Origin: Aplidium turbinatum
Lineage: Eukaryota; Chordata; Ascidiacea; Aplousobranchia; Polyclinidae
Reading direction: 5' to 3'
Length of the DNA stretch: 64,000 bases
Assembly (NCBI GenBank): GCA_918807975.1
Contig: OU964918.1
Location: 32,348,477-32,412,476 of the forward strand
The position numbers and the translations under genes are program-made. The notes under the pieces are model-generated. The model was not told the DNA's origin. It did not search any database and worked only from the letters and a program-made list of their open reading frames with translations. Positions 35,782 to 49,532 of this stretch are shown piece by piece; position 1 is the stretch's first letter; each line of letters begins with the position of its first letter.

Positions 35782-35787
35782 TTTATT
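35782..35787 (-). promoter_or_regulatory. Possible polyadenylation signal of the ZP gene
   Basis: AATAAA on the minus strand, about 235 bases past the stop codon. Position is plausible; no transcript evidence. Confidence 0.35.
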
Positions 35788-36020
35788 TGAACTGACAAAC
35801 TTGGGTTTGCTGAAAAGTTATTTTTTTCCTTCCCATTTCATCTTGTGCTGTTCTAAAATGAAGAATCTCTAAAGAGACGCTGGCATTCCTATAAAGTTAT
35901 ATTTTTCTATTAAATATAGTTTTGCATTTTTTAGGACGTCGTAAAAGTCAACCGATTTAGTCGAATTTATCCATATTCTAATAGTTTGTCAAATGACGTA
36001 TTTTTATATCAGGCTGTATG

Positions 36021-36175
36021 TTAAACAGCAGTCGGAGTTTGTTTTAACTTTCGGCCAGCAAGGATCCCGGAGAGAATTCCCACCATCAAGCACAAAACTC
36101 CTCCCATGGTTCCAATCAAAATGAAAGTTGCTACGGTGGAGCTCTTAGTTGTGTTTGAAGACTTCTGTGTTAAAT
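36021..36175 (-). CDS. ZP gene last exon: transmembrane helix and tail
   Basis: The TTTTAG acceptor adds AT to the leftover G of the previous exon. Then LTQKSSNTTKSSTV, a glycine-rich hydrophobic helix of about 24 residues, and the tail AGRKLKQTPTAV before TAA at 36021-36023. Confidence 0.9.
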
Positions 36176-39100
36176 CTAAAAGAATATTTGTTAATAAAAT
36201 TTGGTAGTCTGCAGTAAATCTAAGCAAATCAGTGACCTACCAGGTTAGCAACCAAGCAAAGTAGAAGAGCAAGCAGACTAAATCCAAACAAGCTATAACC
36301 ACAAACTTTGGTTGCCTCAGACTGCACTAACTTTGATGCAATACAGCTCACCTCTTCCCTACATCAGTTTGCTATACTTCACTTTTATCATTACTTTGAA
36401 ACAACGAACTTTAGTCACAATAACTGTAGTTTCTCTTTCCAGCGGATAGGCCATCGATATAGTAGACCCATGCAGACAACAACATCAACCGTAAATGATC
36501 AACACTATGGCTAATCACTGGTAAATATTGCACGGATCAGGTGTTTTCAGGTTTTACCTTCAGACGTAAAGACTCTTCTATGTACCAATGATCCATCATT
36601 TATTTTATTAAGTTGATTTTTAACGCCATCAGTTTTGACTATGATTGGTCCTTGAATCACGTGACCTCGTATAAGTTCTTCGTCGTATGGGAACAAACTG
36701 GGTAGAGATGAACGTCTCTTTCGAGAATTTGATTTTTCTTCACCCTTGTAATAAAGAAAAAATTGATTGAGTTACACTAGCCTATATAACTATAACCTTA
36801 CACATTATCTTTCGAAAAAACAGATTTTTCAATCTCTGTCAAGCAATCACAACCCCCCCCCCCAAAAAAAATCAAATTTTAGGCCTCAGGCTCAAATGAT
36901 TTATTGCAAAAATCAATGACTGCTTTCTGTTTACATGACTGAGCATCTGCTGCACAGCAATGACATGTGAGGTGTATAGGATTAAATTACATTTGGATTA
37001 TAGGCTACTATAGATCAATAACAATATAGCCTATAGATTGACTTCTTCTTCTTCTTCAACAGGTTGATCATGCTTGATCAGCTGTGATCCCCCTTATGAA
37101 CAGCCTCCATTTTGTTCTGTCTTTTGTTTCTATTAGTACTTCCGGCATGCTTTTTATTCCCGCAATTTGCTTGATATTGTCAAAATATTTCATTTTTTGT
37201 CGTCCTTTTGTTCGTTTGCCTTGCACCATCTCAGTCAACATTGAATTTTCCAACGAGTTGCTTCTTGCTATGTGTCCCAAATATCTCAATTTTCTGAAGT
37301 TAATGTTGTTAATCAGACTCTATTTATCGTTTATTTGTTGGGAAACAAATTCATTTGTTTTTCTTTCCATCCAGCTGATGCGTAATAGTCTTCTGTGACA
37401 CCACATTTCAAAACTTTTTAACGTCACGTGTTTTGCATGTCCAAATGTCACATTCATATGTGGCAAGATCGACCACTTAACCTATTTTAAACTAAATAAA
37501 TAATATAGCGTGATCCTAAGGCCAAAAAAGTGCATCAACACTGATATCATTAAAAACGCCATTTTTTAATGCCATTAAAGAGCTGAAAAACTATATTCTG
37601 CCTCGATTGTTTTCTGATTGATGGTTGTTTTGGTCTGTAAAGCTTTCAGTGTTCTCGCAAATTTTTTAGTTTAGGACTAACACTGTTGGTTGGATTAAAT
37701 CTTTATGCTCGGACTAACAAAATTTCTGTTAAGTTAGGTATTCTTGGCAGTTTAGCATACTTGTAGAGGCTTTGAACCACTGACGTAGGGTCGGTTACCG
37801 AGATGAACAGAGTCGTTGTTGAATTCTTGTTATCTGTGAATTAATCCATCCACCAGGTGCCTCTGAATGAAGGGCTGTCCTGAAATGCGATGCTTAAGCT
37901 CACACCCCAAGAACCGAACCAGCGCCGCTTGATCTTAAGATTTTGTACTGCATAAAGTTGGACGCTTAACCACAGAGCTAACTTGCCGGACAACTGCTGA
38001 ATTTAAAATTGGAAACAATGGTGAGCATTCTGACATTTCGTAATTGACACTTACGAAACTATAACTCAACTTTAAGTAGGGCAGGCCAAAGAGCAAAGAC
38101 CTCGGGGTTAGTGTAAGAGATAGGCCTAAACATAATTTAAATAGGCTAACCTTGTTTCCATTGCTCTGCTCAAATTGTTATCAACGAAAGGAGCCAACTT
38201 TTTATATTTAGTTGTTTCAAAGTGGACATCCGGATACCCAAACCTTTTTTTCAATATCCCCTGCCTAACTTGCACAATTGAAACACCGATGCAGATACTG
38301 CAGTGTTCTTACCTCGTTACAATCTGGCCGACAATATTTATCACCATCATCACATACCACGACGTCACATTGGAAGTAAACAAAAGGCTTGCTAGCATCA
38401 ACAAATTTAAAAGCTTCTATTGAAAAGGATGCCTTTTTTGGACTGAGGCCATTAATGTACATTGACACTGTTTTATCCAAAGGACACCTGGAAATGAGAA
38501 TACACATTTTAAGCAACCAAACATTGACTTATAGCAATACTGAAAAATTTACTACAACCTTACTTGACACTTTATTCTACTTTTGTTTTACTAAAACAGG
38601 TAGCCTAGTTATACAATATTCACCCAAGGTTTGAAACACATGTGTAAGTTCGTGATGCGTGTATTCAATGACAAGAGTCCTATGACTACAGCATTCCAGT
38701 ACTTGCATCGTTTCTGTGTATATCGCATCCACTACAATATTATTATGCTACTTTGTGTAAGATAATCTTTTCTGTGGATTTGGTCAAAGGATATTTAGCC
38801 CTAAACTACAAACAAAATCTAATAAAACTAAAAGTGAGACAAATGTTTAGTTTGATCAGAAAATACTCTCAATAGATCGATAAACATGCTTGATACATCG
38901 ATGGCTGGTAAGCTACACTATAAAGTGTCTGAATTGTAGAAGGTTTATTTGCAAACTAAACCCTCATTGCAAAAATTAGTAGAAAACTGATTTATTGTAA
39001 CTTGAAAATATCAATTGAAACGCAAAACACAACGTAGGCTACTTGGTGATAAAACAAAAATCAAACTTCAGTCCTTGTGATGGTGCACAGTAGCTTTCTA

Positions 39101-42100
39101 AATTAGGCCTACTATAGAAAAATATCTCATGTTACTCATGTCATGTGTCCGTTGATGTGATTTCATCAGTGGGTGTGTCCAGTGGCGTAGCAACGTAGTT
39201 TACCGCCCTTGGATTTTTGCACGAAATGCCGCCCCTTTTAACACCGTCGTAAAAGCTGATTAAAATTCCACAAAAAATTTGAGAAATACTTTGCTGTATT
39301 TATCTCCTCCAGAATGAGATCTTTTACCTTTTTACCAAGAAGGTCGATTAATTCATATCGGATACCGTAGCTGGTGAAAGGTAGGAACGTTGTCATACCC
39401 TTCTTAGAGAGTTGGGTACCAAAAATCTGTTAGAGTGTTCGGTACCAAAAATGTTTCGTAAGTGACTGTATCATAATTTGCAAGGAGTTTTAATTACGCT
39501 TTGCAAGATTTCTCTCCATTTATTTTTTTCTTTATTCATAAGAATTTGCATTTCTTTGTCAATTGTTTGATGAACCTGAAGCCTCAGTGCGAACTCATTG
39601 TATTTATGAAAGCACTGTTTGTGAACTTCTGAATTTTCATGACTGGAAATGCACGTATTAAGACGCCAAACATTTACAAAAGGTTTGAAAACAAATGAAG
39701 AATTATCATGTCTCGATTGAAATAACCTGCAACAGAAACAATATAATCCTGAGTCGCTTTTCGAATGCAGCAACCATGATCTAAGAACATCATCACCATT
39801 CTTTAGCGTCTTATAAAACCATTTCTTAGAAAGCTTAAAGATTCTTTCTCTTTATCTCCTTCTTTAATTACTCTAATCGCTGGCTTGAATGCCCTTCTTT
39901 ATTCTTAAACCTTTCGGGCCCTAATTTGATCATCCCAACTCTCATGTTATGAGTTAATATTTCTGGCCAAGTAGCCACATCGTTATGAGAATAAAAGATA
40001 TAGGCTAATCTGTTATGTTTTTATCTGAAAGTGTTTCATTCGTAGGCTGACTTCTTTCAATGATCCCATAGTTATTGCTTTGCTCGAGGTACACTTCTTT
40101 TTCCGTCTCAACTTGAGGTGACGATTTACTATGACTGCTAACTTCTGCTGTTTCTTTAGCAGATGAGACAATTTTTACAAACTTCAAACTGGTTCCTTCA
40201 TTCTTTTTTAGTTCCTCTTCTCTAGCTTTCTTTTTCTTTCTAAAAATAGCTCCACTTTCTTTTACTCTCTTCATAGGCAAAAATTAACATTAACAATTTG
40301 CAACTTCAATCTTGTTCTAGAATCTGCAACAAAATAGTTAAAAAACAACAACCACAATTGCAAATTTGCTGAGTTAAGCTAAGTGAGCTATTTCAGACGT
40401 GACACTTTAAACCTTTCACAAACCTAACCCATCTTCAAACACGAAGATGGAGGAATCGTGTCTATCTACCACAGACAGATGGTAAAGGTGGCAGTTGACT
40501 CGATGACCTCAGGTCCCTTCCTGTCTCCTCGCCAAAGTGAAATAAACTGAAAAGTAATCTAAACTAAATTGACTGAACAATGCTATAGCTTACAAGTTAC
40601 AACCGATATTCCATGATGACTTCAACAGCATGAGTATCATTATACCGTCACCAATAGCCTACCACATAGTGGGTCCCCATCTAAAAAAGTTGCAAATTAG
40701 TTTAGAGGCATAACTTGTGTAATTTTTTGGCTTCACTTAAGCGAGATCAGTGTTTAGTTAGGTCGTTGACTAAGTCTCTCTGAGCATAAATTAATGTGAC
40801 TGTCTTTGTTCGTTTAAACTTTAAAATGTTATCACATTTTGCCGCCCTCCAGCAACGTGCCGCCCCTGGATTTATCCACAAGATCCAATGGGTAGCTACG
40901 CCACTGGGTGTGTCACTGGTATTTACCCGCTTTCGATAAAAATATACTCTTCATCTGATTGATAGTTGCTTGAAGTAGGTGTGGCTATACACTTGTCAAT
41001 CATTAATAACAGATCTTCATCCATAGTTTGGAAGTGGATTGCAACGTAGAGGGTGTCATGCAATTTCTTATATAAAGGATAATTTGTACGAGCGTAAGGT
41101 TCGAGATAGCTTTCATCTAAAAAAAATGCATTCTTACTTCAAGGTTATAATATTCTACGCTAATGTGAATAAAAATTATACAGTAAATAAAGAAGACTTT
41201 AAAAACGAAGTAACTTTGAGGGAAAAATTGAAACATGGAGACAGGATAATTGCTATATACAGTACCTTGATATAAATCCATTTTAAACGCAAATTCTCCT
41301 TCTCCGGATGCAGAATGTTCAATCATATCTTCTTTCATGTTCTCCCACATTTGTGCTCCATTTCCTGTACTTGCATTCTCATGATTGAAGCTTAAGACCG
41401 CGAGTTCCATTTTGTTGTCTCCTCTTCCGGTTTTTGTTTTTCTACGCAAGCTCACTTTTCTTCGTCTGTTGAAACGACACGTCACAGAATACGAGTGGTT
41501 TGGATCTCGCATAACAATACTGGACGGGTTTGTCTTCGCCAAATAATTAATCTTGTTGCTATAGATTACAACGTTTCCTTCAACCTGAAAAAGATTTGTT
41601 CCATTACGCGAGTAAACAAAACGAGTGTAGTTGAGCCATACACATAACCTAGTTGTAGCCTAATACTTGTATATTTAATAAACCAAAGTGTAGGCTACTA
41701 CTCTTCAAGGGTTCATTTAAGATTATAAAGCAAGCAATGCAGTTAAAATGCTGCCGAGGGACTTTGGGCCAGTGGCCAGAGAGAATTGTTTCTCCAGTTT
41801 GAGGAAATAGCGACTAGAAGAATTTGGTGGTTTTTGATAAAGTTCAACGTGAGAAAGGTTGTGGAACCGATGACGTGTGTGTGTAATCTGTAGGTTGCAG
41901 CAACAGATGGGGTATTTTGACCGGTAGAGACTGTGTACCACAATTTTCGATACGAACCAGCTAGAAACGAAAAATAGAAACTGAAATATATGACTGTCTA
42001 CAAAACTTGAAAAGTAGATCTGGGATCGAGGAAATCCCAAACTAGTTCTTTAAACTATCAAAACACATTATTTCACTGACTGTTACAAAACTATTTAACC

Positions 42101-45100
42101 AGTGTGTGACCTACGAGAAATGTTCTCTCGTATTGAAACAATCCAGAATTACCGTACTCCAATTTCTAGAACTCCTACTCCAAAACAAGTTGGTGATTTT
42201 AGACCGATCTCTATTTTACCAACTTTGTCAAAACTATTTGAGAGAATTTTATTTAATGCCATTCAAAACTTTCTGCAAAAAAACACATCCTGACTTCTTG
42301 TCAGTACGGATTTTGATCATCTCACTCTACCAATTCAGCTGTGACAAGCGCCTATGACCACCTTTTATCTAACATAAGCCAAAACAAACACACTTGCGCT
42401 AGTTTTTTAGACCTTAACAAGGCCTTCGATACGGTGAATCATAATATCCTTGCAAGCTTCTCATTATGGCTTCCGTGGTAAAATCTAAAACATCTTAAAA
42501 TCATTTCTTGAAAACAAAACTCAATGTATAGTAGAATCGGCAACATTAAGTTTAAATTTTTAACGTGACCTGAGATGTCCCACAAGGATCCATTCTTGGA
42601 CCCTTATTATTTATAATTTACACTAATGATCTATCTAATGCCTCATTGTTTAAATCAACATTTTTTGCAGATGATACAAGTCTAATAATGTCTAATAAAA
42701 ATTTGAAAATTCTTCAACTGATCAGTGATCAACAATAAAATAATAAAAATAACACTCAGTGGATATGCAGCAAACTTACGTTAAGTTATAACAAAATACT
42801 TTGAACTTCATGATTATGAGCAAAAACCCGAACAAAGACTCTAAATTTAATCTATGCATAAATGGAATCAATATTTGGAAATTTTACTTGCTATCTTGTT
42901 TAGCCTACCACCACCTCGCTGCCTGCTGTTACTACTATTACTTTGTCGGTTTGTTTGTTTTTTTATTGTAGGCCTACTGTTTTTGGTATTGCTTCTTCTT
43001 TTCGTAGTTTTTTGTTTGTTTGAGTGTGGCAGCTGACTTCGTTGACCCTGTAGTCTTTCGCTGTCATCCTATCCTAGTACCAGCACCACATTGAATTTAT
43101 TTATGTATCTATATGTTAATTGATGTATACGTGCTGTAGTGCTAAATCAAATGAAAAGAATCTGAGTGCAGTCATTGTGACCCTTCCAGCACTCGTCCAG
43201 AGATTTGATTCTTGCTTTAAACTTTGTTTGGTAACTAAAAAAGAGAAAAGAGTAATGGCTACGGTGGGAATCGAACTCATGTCATCGAAATGACTACTTT
43301 TCTAACCCTAGTCCTCAAACTGCTAGGCCACAGCATTCACTTCATTTTCTTTTTGTCAAAAATGTTTTGAGAACGCTCAGCTGATTTAAATCTTACCTTC
43401 TGATTGGTTAATTAATCTCATCTGCTGCAGCCACTTGCAGATTACAAATGCACGACCCGATGGGTCTTACTCTTGAAAAGACACCGTCTTAAATAGGTGA
43501 AGAATAGCTTTTGGTAACACTTCTACTCAGCTTAGCTTGTATAGGTTCATAGTTTAAAATCGTGAAAATTCGTAGCATACGGTATTGGGGAAATTTTTTA
43601 ATAGTGTTAAAAAATTTACTGGTGAAAGACTGGAAACACTGCTTTTGGCCATATTATTGAAATTGAAACAAAAAATTCTATCAAAACACTGTTTTGTTTC
43701 TTTATGGGTCTATAAAAAAAGCTATTCAAAGAATGAGATGTTAACATTTGGACCTCCTGTCTTTGGTTTGGCTTCCGGCGAACTTCTAATACTGTAACGT
43801 CTCGGCGTAACATGGTTAATGTTTCATTGCCAATGCTTACCGTAGATGTTGTATTGCATTTGTGCAAAAGAGTTTCAAATACAACGTGAGTTTGATTGTA
43901 AGTTGGTTTGCAGCGACTATCTCCACCCATTGACATCCCATCGTGAATTGCTTGTGACGTCATGCCCGGTTCACGCGGAATCTCTACAGTCATGCGCCGG
44001 CGATCGCATTTGACGCGCAAACACTTCTTGTCTCCACAAGTTCGACTTTCAGTATCGGATTGCTTGCTTGTACAAGCGCGGCTGCAGCTTTAATAAAAAA
44101 TGTTTGGTTTCATTATGATTAGCATTAATTGTTCTGTCAATAGACCTCCTCAGAAGCCAAGAATTCACAAATCTACTTTAAATTTCAGGTATTTTAGGAA
44201 AGAGATAAAAGTCTAACTCACATTCAAATCCTACAATAATCACCTTGCAAATAAATTCATGCAACTAATCATTCAGTGTCGAGCAATTATCCAACAGCCA
44301 TTTGACTAAAACAGCTAGTAACAGTCATAGGGTTTATACCAGGTGTGGGATCGGAGCCGTGGAGTTGGAGTCGTAGAGTCGGAGGGATTTTGGCGTGTGC
44401 GGAGTCGGCCAGTTATAAACTGAGGAGTCGGAGTTCTTTATTTTTGCCCGACTCCACAGCCCTGACTCCAGCCCAGACTTTGCCCGAGTTTTTGCCCGAC
44501 TCCACAAGCATAGTGTCTGACACTTTGCCGTTGTTGTGATAAAATTAAGATCAGTAAACCAATTAGGCTACAATTTGTGTTGTAGGTGTAAAAAAAATAA
44601 TTCACACAATAACATCAAAGCTGAACTCACAAAATAATTGTGATGTTGATACAAAACCTGCAAGAGCCACCCAATTGCATAAGAACGATCCAAATAAACT
44701 ATTCGTCCTATGGATTAACAAGAACGTTTTTGTGCTGACTTCAACAAGTTCATGCGCTACAATTCTTTCGTGCATGCACAACACGCTCATGCCCTGTTGT
44801 TTTATTGTTGTGGGTCTATACCTAAAAAATCAGAAAACTATTTCTTCTACTGTCAGTTTTATAATATACTGAATTTCCATTATGCTCAACCACCAGTATT
44901 ACAGTAGAAGCGCTGTATAATAGTGCAAAGATTGTATTGCTACGTGAAAGGCTGCAAATTATACATTGGGGAAACTAAAAAGTTTAATTAGTGGGAGCGC
45001 GAAGGTCCTTCGCTTTTTTTTAAATTTATTCATACAAAAAATAAAACAACAATATTTTACATACAAATTTGTTAATTTTACACAATTAATTCTAAACCGT

Positions 45101-48100
45101 TTCTTTACTTTTTACGACTAATGACGACTTTTTATCAGATTGTGTTTTTAGTTTAATGACTCAGCCAAACTAGATGGCCACTATATGCCAACACCTTGAA
45201 AAAAGTTATTATTTGTTTATATTTTTATTAGAAATTAATAAAGAATGCTTGGCTAAACGCTTTTCTTTGTACACAATCCTTTTCTCATCGATTCTCAGTC
45301 CCAGCAGTTACAAAATATCACAAAATCATCTACAGTAATCCGTGCAAGTCTGTGTGTTTGAAGCATGCCCATACCCGAGTGCGTTTCGAAACAGTTTGCA
45401 CCTCTTTGGATCTCGAAGGAAAGAAATGTCACAACTTCTAGTTCTTTTCTGCGTCTTTCCTTCACACCGATCCCTGCACTGCGACCACTGACTCCAGGTT
45501 GACCAAACCTCCTCACACGACGTTTCATCATCCTGTGGTAAATAGCCACAGCATTATGATTTGTTTTCTTTATTGCAGTGCAAAATCGCAAACTTGAATC
45601 ATACAGGTAGCCTACAGAATAGTTCCAGTAGGTCCATTGCTTTGACGTTAGTTAACTGTGCTCACCTTCAGCAAACAATCGAAGCGCTTATCGCACAACC
45701 ATCCGTTTGTAATGCACCTTAAGTGCTGTTTCCTGTCCGACCTGTCGCATCCATAATATCCAGTGGGACATTGTACTTAAAACACAAACAAAGCAAATAG
45801 TCATATTGTTGAAGATCAATCATCACTGTTTTTCCTTTTACGACTTTAAAAAATGTAGAAAAAATACTGCTGAGAATAACCAAACAGAATTCCCTTCCAA
45901 CGTAGACAAATATGTTAAAAGTTTAGCTTCTAATGTTTCAAGCTCTTACCAGGTGACACGACGTCTCAGAGTAAAAATGTGATTGCCATTCAAAACCGGA
46001 TTATACCTTTCTAGAGAATGTTTCAATGACATGGAACCTGTTTGTGGAATTATCATCCAAACAACCAATAGACCTACAGTACACTGTATGTCTTGCAGTA
46101 ACACTGGACGACATCATATAGACATTATAGACTAGGCAGGGTTTCCCAAACTGTGGTCCGCGGACCACTGGTGGTCCGCGACGACTGCACAGGTGGTCCG
46201 TAGCGATATGCCTAGAAATTAGAAAGTCACACATATACCTACATTGTACAGTACGTAGGTTACCCTGTCAAAGATAATTGCCGCAGTTCTTTACTACTTA
46301 ATTCATTTCGAAAGCTTTTGTTATCCAGTATCGTAAATCTTACTTGTTGCACCTTTGTTGCAGTTAAACAGTTGTTTACGAAAAATTCTCGTATTCAACA
46401 TTCTCATTTAACTTGTTGGTGTGAAGTGGTAGGGGCATGTTTTGAGAAGGGACGATGATATTTTGAGAAGAGCACTGGAGTTGCAAGTGAAGGGTCGTAG
46501 AAAACAAGGAAGACCCAAGAAAACTTGGAAAAGGCAAGTTGAGGAGGAAAGCAGCAAAGTGGGCTTGACAAGAGAGGACGCGTCAGACAGATTGATGTGG
46601 AGGTAGGGTGTGAAAGCGATTGCGGCACTTGGAGGTGAATTCGGCCACCCTCGGTAACGGGGACACTTCCGGATTAAAACTGGACTACTAGTAAAACTTG
46701 TAGAACGCGTATTTGAACTGCGAGAGGAGCTTTTAGTTTTCCTGCAAGCGCACAATGCTGACTTGGCTTCACTAGTAGCTGATGAAATTTGGCTTGGGAA
46801 ACTTGCATACCTGGCAGGCATTTTTAACCTTCTAAACCAATTGAACTTGTCACTTCAGGGAAGAGATGCGAACAGTTTATTTACTCAAAACAAAATAACA
46901 GCATTCATAAAGAAACTCAACATATGGAAAACAAGGATAAATGATAATGTTGTGGATATGTTTCCTGTTGTGTGTGACTACATACAAATCCCTAATTAAT
47001 ACAGAATTGATTTTCGCAGACGTTACACAACATTTGGAATTGCTTTCTGCACATTTCAAGAAGTAGGCTACTTTTAAAAAAAAACATCTTTCTGGTTGAG
47101 TGTTGTGGAGGAATACCCATTGCTATCGCAAAAGGCAACTAAAATTTTAAAAGCCTTTTTCCACGACCTACATGTGTGAGACAGCATTTTCAGCTCTTAC
47201 CAACATGAAGACAAAATACAAGTCCAGACTTTCCGTGGACCCTGACTTAAGAGTTTGCCTTTCACAAATATCTCCGAGAATTGATAACTTATGCAATAAG
47301 AAGCAATCCCATCCGTCCCATTGATGTTGTCAGTTTTTTAAATAAACAAAATTCGGTTTTATTCATTTTTACCTTTGTATTGGGGGTCCGCGAATAAACA
47401 GATTCACAAATAGTGGTCCGTGGCCCAAAAAAGTTTGGGAAACCCTGGACTAGAGTAACAGTTGCATAGTAACAGCAACATGTCACTAAGAAAGCTCAAT
47501 AACGAAAGTAGGAGCAACAGTTAACTCACAGTTGCAGTGTTCCTTCGAAACACATATGCAGTAGTAACCATCTACTTCATTTTCTAGCAAGCATGAACTT
47601 TGATGTGGACAGTCAGCTCTCTGACACGTGCTAGCAGGTCCTGAAAACCTGTGCTCGAAAATTCTTCTCTCCGCTTTGAAGTGTCTCCGGAAGAAAGAAG
47701 CGTTGTTTTGATCAGAAGAGTCAGAGGAGTGGATTGATTGACATTCCATCACAATTGTGTACAGCGCTGAAAAAGACCTGTGAGATAAAACGAAGTCACC
47801 TTGAAAGATAAGATACTAAATATTAACTTCTGTAGTCAATAAAATACAGTAGGTTGGTAATTCTATTTTACAAATTTGATACTGCAGAATGAAAACATCA
47901 TCATTGTGAGTAACAATTAACCATCATTTATTTTGTGCCAATTGTATAAGTCTATAAGAAAATAAAGTACAACAACATTACAGCACAATAGACAGCCGGA
48001 TGCAAAGGAAGACAAGTCATTGAGTCAACTACAAACTCATTGAGTCGACTACAGTATTTTTACTTTTCTCTTTAAGCGTCCTTCCAAAACACAGAAGCGT

Positions 48101-49495
48101 CATCTCAAGCGACGTTAAACCGGCGTCTTTTGTAGTTTCAAGCAAGCTCTCTGAACAACTAAAGTGATTTGAAGATAGAAAATAAAGTCTCGTCAATATG
48201 GTTCCACAACTTACGTAAAATTAGTTGCAGTCGTTGATTTTGGAACCAACAGTACTTCGTGGCTGTGAAATGTGTTTGATCCTATTTGCTTCGTCGTGAC
48301 TAACTGCTGACACGAGCGATCCACGCTGTAAGTCATTGTCGTGCGATTTTGATGATACTGTTGGCAGTTGTTGAGAGTTGATTCGCTATTCTGAAAGCGT
48401 TAAATGTTGTTTCTCTACTGTTCGTTTAGTTTAAAAATTACAAATTTAATATTTTACAATATTAATATCAATCAAATTGCTTATGTTTGCTTAAGCTACA
48501 ACCAAATATTGTTCTTTGAAGATTATATCATGTATTTAAGTCGGTTGAAGATCAATTCCGACAGTTATAGCCTACAAGTAGCTTATTTCAACTTTCTCTT
48601 TGATTTGAATTGTACAGTATTGTAAAACTACGGTGGCTCTTCTGAGAAAGTTCAGGGGGAAACAAGCTCCCAACTTGCCATGGTATGTTGATGTTTCTTA
48701 AATCAAACTCGAGGTATGATTACAAATATATGAATGTTTTATGATTACCTCCATGAAATATAATAAAAAAACAGTAATTGCCCAAACGTGAGTGCTGTAT
48801 TTTTCAATAAAATTAAAAAAAGCAAAAAAATAAAAACCTTTGTTAAGCCGAAATGAATTGGCATACTTTCTCTCATCTTATAATAAAAAGTAAAAGTTTG
48901 ATTCTCGTGGCTTTCTTTTGTATGAAAATTGTGCTTTGATCTTTTTATAGATTATAAACTTTTATGAGGCGAGAAAGCAAAGCTATTACAATCAAAAATA
49001 TATTGATTCAAAATTCAGTCATGATTGTTTGATGTGTTTTTATTGTTTCCATAAATATTCAAGCACTCATTTCCTTTTACCATTGAAAACTGAATTACCA
49101 TTTTATTACCACCCGTTCGGTAGAAAGTTATTTTACTTTTGATTTCAACATTCTTTGAAATTAGGCCATGGAAAGCGGAAAAATAAGAAATTGATTTTAT
49201 TTAATTTAATTCCACTTTTCTCTTACGGCAGGTTTGAAATATCAAAACTAACTAATAGTAACTAATTGAAAACTTAGACAACAATTTTAACATTTCTTTA
49301 TTTTTTACATTTTTAACATGGATTTCACAGTCTGGTATTTTTGGTATTTGGTGGAGTTTGTAGATTTGGTATGTATCATGATGATATGTATCATGAATAT
49401 CATGATCATGATGTATCATGTATCATATGTATATATGTATATCATATGTATATATCATATGTATCATATGTATATATATATCATATATCATATAT

Positions 49496-49532
<37 letters not shown>

